Below are positions 13,894-22,519 of a stretch of 27,460 bases of DNA, one piece after another (positions within the stretch are counted from its first letter, which is position 1; each line of letters opens with the position of its first letter). Origin of the DNA: CAXSEF01 sp964236535 (GTDB taxonomy: Bacteria; Pseudomonadota; Alphaproteobacteria; Acetobacterales; Acetobacteraceae); NCBI GenBank assembly GCA_964236535.1, contig CAXSEF010000037.1, positions 1 to 27,460 of the forward strand. The letters are read 5' to 3'. Under the pieces are notes generated by a model. It was not told where the DNA came from. It made no database searches and saw only the letters and a program-made list of their open reading frames with translations. Position numbers and translations under genes: made by a program.

Positions 13894-16800
13894 GCCCATG
13901 CCCATCCAGCAGCCGATCCGGCAGCACGCTGACCGAGGGCCCCCGCGTCCAAACCAGCGCGCACACCACCGCCCGCCCCGGCCAGATCGCGCGCAGCACC
14001 GCCCGGTACGCCGCCATCTGCCGCAGGTAAGGCGCCGGCGTGTCCGCGACCCCCGGCGGCGCGTCGACGCTGGTCTTGAAGTCCGCGACCAGCACCCGGT
14101 CCGCCAGCACCGCCAGCCGGTCCACCCGCCCGCTCACCACGGTGTCGCCCACCCGCCCGGCCAGCGGCTGCTCCGCCACGCTGCCCGGCCCGAACAGCCC
14201 CGCCAGCTCCGGCGTTTCGAGCACCGCCAGCGCCTCGCGCGCCAGGCCCGCCGCCACCCCGTCCGGGAGCCCGTGCCCGTCCGCCACGTGCCGCAGCGCC
14301 GCCGCCTCGCGCTCGCCCGCCGGCAGCGCCGGCAGGTGCTGCAGCAGCGTGTGCACCAGCGCTCCGCGGCGGAACCGGTCGCCCTGCGCCACCCCCTGCA
14401 GCGGCGAGACCGAGCGCGGGGCCGGCCCGAACGCCACCCCCTCCGGCCGGCTCGGCGCCAGCGGCCGCGACAGCGCCGGCTCGGCGGGCGGCGCGCGCGG
14501 CACCCAGCCCGGCGCGCGGCCCAGCCACTCCGGCGGCACGGGTCCGTCCGCCGCCGCATGCCGCAGCGGCGCCACCGCCACCGCCTGCGCCGCCTCCACG
14601 CACCGCGCCTCGCCGCCCCACGCCGCGAACGGCAGCGGCTGCGTCTCCAGCGACGCCATGCCGCGCTCCACCTGCCGGTACCAGCACTGCGGGTCGATCT
14701 CGGCCCGCGTCTGCCAGCCGCACACCACCAGCCGGTCGCGCGCCCGGGTCAGCGCCACGTACAGCAGCCGGTCGTGCTCGGCGAGCCGCGCCGCCTCGCC
14801 CGCCTCGCGCACCGCGCGCAGCGCCGCGCAGGAGAACCCCTTGTTCGGCGCCCACAGCGGCAGCGCCATCCCGCCCGTCCCCGCCACGGACGCCGACCCC
14901 GGTCGCGACGCCCCCGGCAACGGGCCCGGGTCCACGGTCCACGCCAGCTTGCCCTCGTCCGGCGGCAGCGACGTGGTGTCCGGCAGCACCACCAGCGGCG
15001 CCTCCAGCCCCTTGGCGCCGTGCACGGTCATCACCCGCACCACCTCGCCCGCCTCCTCGGCCTGCCGCTTCACCTCCGCACTCGACCGGCGCAGCCAGTG
15101 CAGGAACCCCTGCAGCGACGGCGGGTGCATCCGCTGGTAGGCGAGCGCCGCGCCCAGCAGCTCGTCCACCGGCTCGGCCGCCTCCGGCCCCAGCCGCGCG
15201 AACAGCCGCGCCCGCCCGCCCAGCGGCCCCAGCGCCTCGGCCAGCAGGCCGTGCGGCCCCGCATAGTCCACCCGCCCGGCCAGCCGCGACAGGAACGCCC
15301 ACGCCGCGCCCCACTCCGCCCGGTCCCCCGCCCGCAGCCGCAGCTCGGCCCACAGCGTGCCCCGCCGCGCCGCCGCCAGCGCCATCAGGCTGTCGTCCGA
15401 CACCCCGCCCAGCGGCGACGTCAGCACGCAGGCCAGCGTCAGGTCGTCCTCGGGCAGCAGCAGCACGTCGCACAGCGCCATCAGGTCCTGCACCGCCGGC
15501 TGGTCGGTCAGCACCAGCCGGTCGAGCCCCGCGACCGCCACCCCGCTCGCCTTCAGCGCCCGCACCAGCGCGCGCGCGAAGTCGTTGCGCCGCCGCACCA
15601 GAACCAGCACGTCGCCCGGCCGCAGCGCCCGCCCCTCCGCGGCGAGCGGCGTGCCGATCTGCCCCGCGATCCACGCCGCGAGCGCCCCCGCCAGCAGCTG
15701 CGGCGCCGACACCGAGCCCGCGTTGCGCGACGGCGCCGCCCACGGCTCGGCCACCACCGGCTCCGGCATCGGCGCCAGCGGCCACAGCTCCACCCGCCCC
15801 GCCGCACCCGCGCGATGCACCACGTGCGGCAGACCCGCCGGATCGACCCCCGGCGTCACCGCCCGGTCGCTGAACACCGCGTCCACCAGCGCCAGCACCG
15901 GCGCCGTCGAGCGGAACGACACGTCGAGCGCGGTGTCGCGCCATACCCGGCCCGCACCCCGCACCCGGTCGCGGAAAATCCCCCGCCAGCGGTCGAGCCC
16001 CTCCGGGTCCGCCCCCTGGAACGAGTAGATCGACTGCTTGCCGTCGCCCACCGCGAACACCGTCCGCCCGCCTCCCGGCGCGCCCGCGCCGCCNNNNNNN
16101 NNNNNNNNNNNNNNNNNNNNNNNNNNNNNNNNNNNNNNNNNNNNNNNNNNNNNNNNNNNNNNNNNNNNNNNNNNNNNNNNNNNNNNNNNNNNNCCCGCGC
16201 CGCCGCCTGCGCCGCCCGGGCGCCCCCCCGGACGCTCCTGGGCCCGGTCCTCCGCCGCCCCCTCGCCCGAGAAGAAGTCCGCGGTCAGCGCGCCGGCGAT
16301 CGCCCACTGCTCAGGCGAGGTGTCCTGCACCTCGTCGAGCAGCAGGTGGTCGAGCCCGCCATCGAGCTTGTACAGCACCCAGGCGGCACCCGGGTCGATC
16401 AGCAGCGCCGAGGTCCGCCCGATCAGGTCGTCGTAGTCGAGCAGCCCCGCCACCGACTTGCGCCCGGCATAGTCGCCCAGCACCGGCCCCGCCAGCGCCA
16501 GCAGCGCCGCCGATGCCTCCGCCAGCCGCAGCGCCCGCCGCTCGTCCTCCACCGCCAGCACCCGCGCAGCCTCGCCCAGCATCGCGTCGAGAACCCAGGG
16601 CTGCGGCTTCGCCAGCTTCGGGTTCACCAGCGCCTGCCCGCCGCGGGGCTCGCCGTTGTTGACCAGCTCGACCCGCCACTCCCCCCAGTGCTCCGCCCGC
16701 AGCTCGCCAGGCAGCCCCAGCCAGTCCAGCATCCGCCGGGCCCGCTCCGCCACCCTGGCCGAACCCTCCGCCGCCAGCACCCGCAGCGCCTCCCGCAGCC

Positions 16801-17554
16801 GCTCCGTCCCGGACCCTGGCGCCCCGTCGCCCGCCGCCTCCGCCCCCGCCAGCACGATCGCCGCGTCGTCCTCCCGCACCACCCCGGCCGCCCGCCGCAG
16901 CGCCGCCAGCAGCGCCGGCCCCGGCAAGGCGAGCGCCGCCGCCACATCGCCCCGCCGCGCCCGCAGCGCCGACACCAGCCCGCCGAACCCGCCGGCACTC
17001 ACCAGCCCCGCCAGCATCTCGATCGCCGGCTGCTCCGGCCGCTGCAGCACCGCCTCCCGCGCCTCCTCCAGCGCCGCCGCCGCGTCCGGCTCCTCCACCA
17101 CCCGGAAATGCGGCGACAGCCCCGCCTCCAGCGGGAAGCGCCGCAGCAGCGACTGGCAGAACGCGTGGATGGTGCCGATGCGCATCCCCCCCGGCAGGTC
17201 GAGCACCCGCGCGAACAGCGCCCGCGCCGCCTCCCGCGCCGCCCCGCCGCCCGCCGCCCCGAGCGCCGCCAGCTCCCCGTCCAGCCGCGCGTCGTCCAGC
17301 CCCACCCAGCCGCCCAGCCGCCGCTGCAGCCGGATCGACATCTCCGCCGCCGCCGCCTTGGTGAAGGTCAGGCACTGGATGCGCGCCGGATCGGCCGCCC
17401 CGCCCGGCCCGGGCAGCATCAGCCGCAGCAGCCGGTCGATCAGCAGCTTGGTCTTGCCGGTGCCGGCGTTGGCCGACACGAACGCCGACACCGCAGGGTC
17501 GGACGCCTCCGCCTGCTCGCGGTTCGCCCGCAGGCCGGGGTCGGCCGCGCTCAC
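13844..17554 (-). CDS. addA: AddA, double-strand-break repair helicase-nuclease subunit
   Basis: UvrD-type helicase with a C-terminal RecB-like nuclease; with AddB it resects DNA ends for RecA loading. About 1236 codons with a 100-N gap inside. Walker A is SANAGTGKTKLL (about 27-38). RIGTIHAFCQSLLRRFP follows. The Walker B motif is LLLDEVQDTSPEQW near 16330, then FAVGDGKQSIYSFQGADP near 16040. The nuclease motif is VLVADFKTS with YLRQMAAYR near 14060. The gap falls in a Gly/Pro/Arg-rich linker between LLLDEVQDTS and GDGKQSIYS. Frame and motifs agree on both sides. The GTG at 17554 is chosen; its ribosome binding site is weak. The last 15 or so residues are encoded by repeat copy R5, which also provides the stop codon. 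Follows addB by 123 nt. Confidence 0.94.
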   Translation of the reverse strand: MSAADPGLRANREQAEASDPAVSAFVSANAGTGKTKLLIDRLLRLMLPGPGGAADPARIQCLTFTKAAAAEMSIRLQRRLGGWVGLDDARLDGELAALGAAGGGAAREAARALFARVLDLPGGMRIGTIHAFCQSLLRRFPLEAGLSPHFRVVEEPDAAAALEEAREAVLQRPEQPAIEMLAGLVSAGGFGGLVSALRARRGDVAAALALPGPALLAALRRAAGVVREDDAAIVLAGAEAAGDGAPGSGTERLREALRVLAAEGSARVAERARRMLDWLGLPGELRAEHWGEWRVELVNNGEPRGGQALVNPKLAKPQPWVLDAMLGEAARVLAVEDERRALRLAEASAALLALAGPVLGDYAGRKSVAGLLDYDDLIGRTSALLIDPGAAWVLYKLDGGLDHLLLDEVQDTSPEQWAIAGALTADFFSGEGAAEDRAQERPGGRPGGAGGGAXXXXXXXXXXXXXXXXXXXXXXXXXXXXXXXXXXGGAGAPGGGRTVFAVGDGKQSIYSFQGADPEGLDRWRGIFRDRVRGAGRVWRDTALDVSFRSTAPVLALVDAVFSDRAVTPGVDPAGLPHVVHRAGAAGRVELWPLAPMPEPVVAEPWAAPSRNAGSVSAPQLLAGALAAWIAGQIGTPLAAEGRALRPGDVLVLVRRRNDFARALVRALKASGVAVAGLDRLVLTDQPAVQDLMALCDVLLLPEDDLTLACVLTSPLGGVSDDSLMALAAARRGTLWAELRLRAGDRAEWGAAWAFLSRLAGRVDYAGPHGLLAEALGPLGGRARLFARLGPEAAEPVDELLGAALAYQRMHPPSLQGFLHWLRRSSAEVKRQAEEAGEVVRVMTVHGAKGLEAPLVVLPDTTSLPPDEGKLAWTVDPGPLPGASRPGSASVAGTGGMALPLWAPNKGFSCAALRAVREAGEAARLAEHDRLLYVALTRARDRLVVCGWQTRAEIDPQCWYRQVERGMASLETQPLPFAAWGGEARCVEAAQAVAVAPLRHAAADGPVPPEWLGRAPGWVPRAPPAEPALSRPLAPSRPEGVAFGPAPRSVSPLQGVAQGDRFRRGALVHTLLQHLPALPAGEREAAALRHVADGHGLPDGVAAGLAREALAVLETPELAGLFGPGSVAEQPLAGRVGDTVVSGRVDRLAVLADRVLVADFKTSVDAPPGVADTPAPYLRQMAAYRAVLRAIWPGRAVVCALVWTRGPSVSVLPDRLLDGHGPEQARPEALPLDSAGG
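16094..16193. other. Sequence gap (100 N) inside addA
   Basis: Flanked by GCGCCCGCGCCGCC-like G/C repeats on both sides. It interrupts a Gly/Ala/Pro-rich linker in AddA. The true length is unknown. Family motifs stay in the same frame on both sides with a length congruent to 1 modulo 3, as 100 is. Confidence 0.9.
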
Positions 17555-17677
17555 CGCCAGGCGAGGCCGGAGGCGCCGCCCCCGGACTCCGCCAGGGACA
17601 GGTCCCTGGACCCGTCCGCCTCGGACCGCAGGCCCGCCGCCACCGCCCGTCGCCTGCCTTCCTCCAGGCCCGTGTCC
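17555..17677. repeat. Degenerate copy of the dispersed repeat (R10) in the addB-addA spacer
   Basis: Bases from about 17560 read GGCGAGGCCGGAGGC, then CCCCCGGACTCCGCC and AGGGACAGGTCCCTGGACCC. The first part matches the reverse complement of the element's closing end (GCAAGGCCAGAGGC then TCTGGACTCCGCC). The remainder is a further hairpin. Nothing else is recognised in the spacer. Confidence 0.45.
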
Positions 17678-20600
17678 TCACCCCGCATCGTCGAGCACCG
17701 CCCACTCCGCCACCCGCGCCAGCTGCGCGTAGTCCGAGAACCGCGGCACCTCCCCCGGGTGCGGCTGCGACAGATAGGGGCAGTCCGGGTCGTCGAACGC
17801 CTGCACCCGCCGGCACAGGCTCTCCCACGCCTGCTCCGCCGCCTCGCGCATCCGAGCCGTCTGGCCGCCGAACAGCGTGTGCGCCTTGCCCGGCTCGAAC
17901 CCCCCCGAGAGCTGCCAGTACGCCAGCTCCATCACCTCGCCCGCCAGCTCCGGCCCGAACGCCCCGCGCAGCGCCATCGCCGCCTCCAGCGTCAGCTGCG
18001 GCGTCCAGCCCCCGGCGACGCTGGCCCCGCTCGGCGGCTCCCCGGTCTTGTAGTCCAGGATCGACACCCCGTCCCCGTGCCGCTCGATGCGGTCGGCCCG
18101 CCCGCGCAGCTCGAACGGCCCGCCCGGTGCGGCGATGCGGATCAGGCCCGACACCTCGGCGTCGACCCGGCCGGGCGCCGCCGCGGCGCGGCGCTCCGCC
18201 TCCGCGTCGGCCACCCAGGCGGCGATGCGCGCGAGCCGCGGCCGCCACCACGCCGCCAGCGCCGGGCGCAGCGCCCGCTCGTCGAGCGCTAGGTCCACCG
18301 CGCGCGCCAGCCGCCGGGACGCATCCGCCGGCCACGCCGTGCCGACCTCGCCCAGGAACGCCGCGAGCCCGCCATGCACGACGCTGCCGTAGTCCGCCGC
18401 GTCGGCCGACTCCTCGAGCGGCGGCAGCGCGCGCAGCCGCAGCACGTGGCGCGCGTAGATCGCGTACGGGTCGCGCAGCCAGGTCTCGATCTCGGTGACG
18501 CTGAGCCGGCGCGGCCGCAGCGCCAGCGGCGGGCGCGGGGCAGGGGGCGACACCGGGCGCGCCGCACCGTCGGGCCGGTCCATCGCCTGCGCCCAGCCCG
18601 CCGCCGGATGCGCCGCCAGCGCCAGCCCCGACCCCGCGAGCAGCGCGTCGAGCCGAACCAGCCAGCGCGACGGCACCGCCGGCGCCCCGTCCCGCCGGCG
18701 CGGGCAGGACAGCACCACCTCGGGCGCCGCGCAGCACACCGCGGCGAAATCATGCGCGTCCTGCCCGACCTGCGCCTCCGGGCTGCCGAGCCCCACGGTC
18801 GCGCGCATCGCCCGGCTCATCCACGGCCCCGGATCGGCCAGCCGCGGCCAGACGTCCTCCGCGAGCCCGCCCAGCACGATCAGGTCGAGGCTCTGCAGCC
18901 GCGCTTCCAGCAGCCCCCAGATGAACAGCCGCGGGTGCTCGGTGCCGTCGCGCCCGCGCAGCGCCCGGCGCGAGCGCACCACGATCCCCTCCATCGACGC
19001 CTCCAGCAGACCCGGCAGGGTCTGCGCCGGCTGCGGCCCGAGCCCGCCCACCCCCGGCGCCAGCGCCTCCGCCAGCTCCGCCAGGTGCGCCGACAACGCC
19101 GCCCCGTCCTCCGCCGCCCACAGCCGGTGCGCGCCGTCCTCCGCGTCGGTCGCGGCCAGCGCCTCGCCCGCCCGCACCAGCGCCTCCAGCCCGAGGTCCG
19201 GCAACGCCTCCGCTTCCAGCGCCAGCAGCGGCGCCACGCAGCCCTCCACCCGGTCGAGCAGCGCGCCCGCCACCCGCCGCGCCCGCGCGCCCACCCGCCC
19301 CGACGTGCCGCCTCCCGCCGCCTGGTCCCCTGCCACGCCCCCGGTCCGTCCGTCCGCCGGCCGGCCGGCCGCCCCCGACCCGTCCGCCCCAGACCCGTCC
19401 GCCCCCGCAGGCCCGTCTTCCGCGTCCGCGATTCTAGCCCCGCGCCCGATCCACTCGGCACTCCCGGCCCCGGTCCAGTCCACGACCCCGCCCGCCTCCT
19501 CCACCACGCCAGCCCCGCCCGCACCTCCGCCGCCCGTCCCGGCTCGCGGCGCCGAGCTCCCCGCCGCCGAGCGCGCCGTCGCCGAGCGCGCCGCCCCGGC
19601 CAGCGCCTCGCGCAGCCCCGTCAGCCCGGGCCCCGGCCGCGGCCCGCGCAGGCACGCCAGCTCCAGCAGCCGAGCCGCCGCGCGGCACGCAGCCGGCGCC
19701 ATCCCCGCCGCGCACAGCGGATGCTTGAGCACCGCCAGCAGCGGCACCGGCGCCATCCCCTGCGCCACCGCATGCGCCAGCAGCCGGAGGAACACCGCGG
19801 GCGGCGTCAGCGCCAGCGGCTCGCCCGCGCTGTCGTCGACCACCACCCCGAAGCGCAGCAGCTCCGCCACCACCCGTGCCGCCAGCTCGCGGTCCGGCGT
19901 GACCAGCGCAGCCCGCGATCCCTCCTGCTCCAGCGCCCCGCGCAGGATCAGCGCCACCGCCGTCGCCTCCTCCTGCTGGTCCGCCGTCACCAGCCGCCGC
20001 AACCCCGCAACCCCGGCCCCCGCGACCGCAGCCGCGCCGCCCGCCGCCCCGTCCGCCCCCGCGCGCCACGCCGCAAGCCGCCCCGCCGGCAGCAGCGCCA
20101 GCCGAAGCAGCGCCTCGCGCCCCCCCGGCACCGCCGCGTGCGTCGCCACGTGCGCCGGCCCGCGCCACGCCGCAACGTCCCCCGGACCCGCGTCCATCCC
20201 CGCCAGCAGCCGCTGCATCCCCGCCTGCGGGTGCGACTCCGGCAGCGGCCCGTGCGCCGCGTCCGGCCACAGCGAGGCGTCGAACCCCGGCAGCACCACC
20301 AGCCCGTGCGGCAGCAGCGACACCGTCCGCAACAGCCGCGCCACCGAGGCGATCGCCCCCGTGCTGCCCGCCGCGATCACGTCGTGCGCGGGCGGCGTCG
20401 CCCGCCACGCCGCCGCCTGCACCCGCAGCAGCGCGACCTGCCGCGCCGCCGGGTCCATCCGCCCGCGCTCCGCCAGCAGCACCGGCCACGCCCGGGTCAC
20501 GATCTCCAGGAACCCCAGCGTCACCTGCCAGTGCTCGGCGAACGCCGCCGCCGCCGCCCCCGGCAGCGCCGCCGCGAGGTCCACCTCGCAGCGCTGCGCC

Positions 20601-20998
20601 TCGTCGAGCAGCCGCGCCAGCTCCGCCGCCAGCGTCCACGCCCGCTCCGCCGTGCGCGGCGCCCCGTGCCGCCCGCCCAGCGCCAGCACCAGCCGCGCCA
20701 GGATCGCCAGCCGCTGCATCGGCTCGATCGCCGGCGGCAGCGACAACGCCCCCTCCAGCGCCAGCGGCGCCTCGTCCACCGCGCCCAGCGCCACGATCCG
20801 CGGCAGCAGCAGCGCCCGCCCGTCGGTCTGCCGCAGGAACGCCTCGCCCAGCGCACGCACCGCACGACGCGTCGGCAGCAGCACCAGCGCCCGCGACAAC
20901 GCCAGCGGATCGGGCCCCGCCCGCTCCAGGCAGTGCGCCGCCAGCGTGTCCAGGAACGGCAGGCCCGCAGGAACCGCCGCGAGGTTGGGCCGGGTCAA
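17678..20998 (-). CDS. addB: AddB, double-strand-break repair nuclease subunit
   Basis: Partner of AddA: an inactivated helicase-like N-terminal part and a RecB-family nuclease domain. About 1106 residues from TTG 20998. The N-terminus LTRPNLAAVPAGLPFLDTLA matches alphaproteobacterial AddB proteins, and LVLLPTRRAVRALGEAF follows. The C-terminal nuclease motif is VSILDYKTGEPPSG near 18040, with PQLTLEAAM. No intact Walker A is visible, as expected for this subunit type. The frame is open to 21061, but residues upstream of the TTG derive from repeat copy R6, and there is no clear ribosome binding site for either start. An Ala/Gly/Asp-rich insertion of about 100 residues (19290-19600) holds short repeats such as GADGSGADGSG. 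Confidence 0.92.
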   Translation of the reverse strand: MTRPNLAAVPAGLPFLDTLAAHCLERAGPDPLALSRALVLLPTRRAVRALGEAFLRQTDGRALLLPRIVALGAVDEAPLALEGALSLPPAIEPMQRLAILARLVLALGGRHGAPRTAERAWTLAAELARLLDEAQRCEVDLAAALPGAAAAAFAEHWQVTLGFLEIVTRAWPVLLAERGRMDPAARQVALLRVQAAAWRATPPAHDVIAAGSTGAIASVARLLRTVSLLPHGLVVLPGFDASLWPDAAHGPLPESHPQAGMQRLLAGMDAGPGDVAAWRGPAHVATHAAVPGGREALLRLALLPAGRLAAWRAGADGAAGGAAAVAGAGVAGLRRLVTADQQEEATAVALILRGALEQEGSRAALVTPDRELAARVVAELLRFGVVVDDSAGEPLALTPPAVFLRLLAHAVAQGMAPVPLLAVLKHPLCAAGMAPAACRAAARLLELACLRGPRPGPGLTGLREALAGAARSATARSAAGSSAPRAGTGGGGAGGAGVVEEAGGVVDWTGAGSAEWIGRGARIADAEDGPAGADGSGADGSGAAGRPADGRTGGVAGDQAAGGGTSGRVGARARRVAGALLDRVEGCVAPLLALEAEALPDLGLEALVRAGEALAATDAEDGAHRLWAAEDGAALSAHLAELAEALAPGVGGLGPQPAQTLPGLLEASMEGIVVRSRRALRGRDGTEHPRLFIWGLLEARLQSLDLIVLGGLAEDVWPRLADPGPWMSRAMRATVGLGSPEAQVGQDAHDFAAVCCAAPEVVLSCPRRRDGAPAVPSRWLVRLDALLAGSGLALAAHPAAGWAQAMDRPDGAARPVSPPAPRPPLALRPRRLSVTEIETWLRDPYAIYARHVLRLRALPPLEESADAADYGSVVHGGLAAFLGEVGTAWPADASRRLARAVDLALDERALRPALAAWWRPRLARIAAWVADAEAERRAAAAPGRVDAEVSGLIRIAAPGGPFELRGRADRIERHGDGVSILDYKTGEPPSGASVAGGWTPQLTLEAAMALRGAFGPELAGEVMELAYWQLSGGFEPGKAHTLFGGQTARMREAAEQAWESLCRRVQAFDDPDCPYLSQPHPGEVPRFSDYAQLARVAEWAVLDDAG

Positions 20999-21008
20999 GG
21001 AGCCGCAA

Positions 21009-21116
21009 GCCGGCAAACCGGCAAGGCGCCGCAGACCAGCCCCCGGGTATGCCCCCGGCATGGGCGGGTCCGGGGGCTCGGCCCCCGGCGGTTCCAGGGC
21101 AGAGCCCTGGCCGTTC
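21009..21116 (+). repeat. Dispersed intergenic repeat, copy R6 (3' half, type B)
   Basis: Shows GGGCGGGTCCGGGGGCTCGG, the hairpin CCGGGGGCTCGGCCCCCGG, CGGTTCCAGGGCAGAGCCCTGG and GGCC. The closing arm is degraded and the 5' half is reduced to GCAAGCCGGCAAACCGGCAAGG. It lies between the start of addB and the stop of the nucleotidyltransferase gene. Confidence 0.72.
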
Positions 21117-21140
21117 TCGCGTCCCGACCCGACACCCCGA

Positions 21141-21872
21141 TCATGTCGTCTCGCTGGTCTCCGAAGCCAGCAGCGCGCTCTCCGCCTCGCTCAGGTCCTG
21201 CGGCCGGCTCAGATGGAACCACAGCCCGTCATGCACCACCGCCCGCAGCCGCCCCGCCGCGATCGCCCGGTCCCACGCCACGTTGAGCCCGAATGCCCCC
21301 GAACCCAGCCCCGCGAACAGCGCCGGCGCCACCAGCTGCACCCCCGCATACACGTAGGGCGCGATCTCGCGTCCCCCTCGTCGCTGCACCTCGCCCCACG
21401 GCCCCACCATGAAATCGCCCGGCCCGACCTCGCCGTGCACCTGGAACGCCCGGTGCACCAGCAGCACCCCATCCGTCCCGCCAGCCTCGAACGCGGCCGC
21501 CAGCCGCCCCAGCGCCGGGCCCGGCCCGTCGATCCACACGCTGTCGCCGTTGGCCACGTAGAACGCCGCATCCGCGTCAAGCAGCCCGTCCGCCAGCGCC
21601 GCCGCCACCGCGCCCCCGGTGTCGAGCAGGCTCGCCTCGTGCCGCACCACGACCCCCGCCCGGTTCGCCAGGTGCGCCGCCAGCCGCTCCGCCTGCCAGT
21701 GCGCGTTGACCACCACCCGCTCCACCCCCGCCGCAGCCAGCCGGTCCAGCGCATGCTCCACCAGGCTCCGCCCGCCCAGCGGCAGCAGCGCCTTGGGCGT
21801 CGCCGCGGACAACGGCCGCATCCGCGTGCCCAGCCCCGCCGCCAGCACCATGGCCTGCCGCACCACCGTCAC
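21141..21872 (-). CDS. MurU-like sugar-1-phosphate nucleotidyltransferase
   Basis: Nucleotidyltransferase of about 243 residues, of the N-acetylmuramate-1-phosphate uridylyltransferase (MurU) type, which acts in cytosolic peptidoglycan recycling. AMVLAAGLGTRMRPLS (signature loop about 8-20), TPKALLPLGGRSLVEHAL and YVANGDSVW are visible. The GTG at 21872 is chosen because it makes a GTGA overlap with the tsaE stop; an internal ATG (MVLAAGLG) lies seven codons later. In related genomes a kinase (AmgK) usually sits between tsaE and this gene; here the two genes overlap, so no kinase is present at this spot. The substrate is inferred from neighbourhood and family; a mannose-1-phosphate guanylyltransferase-like role cannot be excluded. 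Confidence 0.85.
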   Translation of the reverse strand: MTVVRQAMVLAAGLGTRMRPLSAATPKALLPLGGRSLVEHALDRLAAAGVERVVVNAHWQAERLAAHLANRAGVVVRHEASLLDTGGAVAAALADGLLDADAAFYVANGDSVWIDGPGPALGRLAAAFEAGGTDGVLLVHRAFQVHGEVGPGDFMVGPWGEVQRRGGREIAPYVYAGVQLVAPALFAGLGSGAFGLNVAWDRAIAAGRLRAVVHDGLWFHLSRPQDLSEAESALLASETSETT

Positions 21873-22330
21873 CGCCCGCCCGCCGCCGCGTCCCCGAGCC
21901 GCCCCGCCCACCCGGACAGCGCCGCCGTCCGGCCGACGCCCTCCACCCGGAGCCGCACCGCCAGCGCGTCCGCCGGCCGCAACAGGCCGAGCCGCTCCGG
22001 CCACTCCACCAGCACGATCCCCGCTCGCGCCTCCTCCCAGCCCAGTTCCTCCAGCGCCGCCGGCCCGTCCAGCCGCCACAGGTCGAAATGCGCGATCGGC
22101 CCCAGCGGCGAGTCGTAGCCCTGCACCAGCGCATAGCTCGGGCTCGGCACCTCGAGCGCCGGGTCGCCGCACGCCGCACGCAGCAGCGCCCGCGCCAGCG
22201 TGGTCTTGCCCGCGCCCAGCGGCCCCTCCAGCAGCACGGCGTCGCCCGGCCGCAGCGCCGCCGCCACCGCCTGGCCGAGCGCCTCGGTCGCGTCCGCGTC
22301 GCAAAGCGTGATCGGCCCGGCCTGGATCAT
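21869..22330 (-). CDS. tsaE: TsaE, ATPase of the t6A tRNA-modification complex
   Basis: ATPase that supports TsaB-TsaD in adding threonylcarbamoyl to A37 of ANN-decoding tRNAs. 153 residues, the standard size. The P-loop is LLEGPLGAGKTTLARALL (about 33-50). VPSPSYALVQGY, HFDLWRLDG and IVLVEWPERLG follow, as in the family. The ATG at 22330 is chosen; GTG 22357 would add nine residues with no family similarity. The stop overlaps the start of the nucleotidyltransferase gene, so tsaE is the promoter-proximal visible gene of the tsaE-nucleotidyltransferase-addB-addA run. Confidence 0.95.
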   Translation of the reverse strand: MIQAGPITLCDADATEALGQAVAAALRPGDAVLLEGPLGAGKTTLARALLRAACGDPALEVPSPSYALVQGYDSPLGPIAHFDLWRLDGPAALEELGWEEARAGIVLVEWPERLGLLRPADALAVRLRVEGVGRTAALSGWAGRLGDAAAGGR

Positions 22331-22356
22331 CGCCGGAGTGTGCCGCGTCCGGGGCA

Positions 22357-22440
22357 CAAAGCAAACACGGCCGGGCTCTGCCAGGACCCACCAAAGGGCA
22401 GGGCCGTTTGGAAACCCTCCTCTTGCACAGGGGTTCTAGG
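22357..22440 (+). repeat. Dispersed intergenic repeat, copy R7 (5' half)
   Basis: AAAGCAAACACGGCCGGGC, hairpin GGGCTCTGCCAGGACCC, ACCAAAGGGCAGGGCC, TTTGGAAACCCTCC and CTTGCACAGGGGTTC follow the module order of the element, with the 3' half missing. It lies in the divergent spacer between tsaE and the efflux operon. Confidence 0.65.
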
Positions 22441-22503
22441 AGCTAGCTTGCCGGCCACAGACCTAAGCGGTACGCGCATTCCCGAGTGGCCATCTCCGCA
22501 TAC

Positions 22504-22510
22504 AGAAGGA
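22504..22510 (+). promoter_or_regulatory. Possible Shine-Dalgarno site for the small ORF at 22520
   Basis: AGAAGGA, nine bases before TTG 22520. It is the main reason for proposing that start. Confidence 0.35.
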
Positions 22511-22519
22511 CCGGACGCC

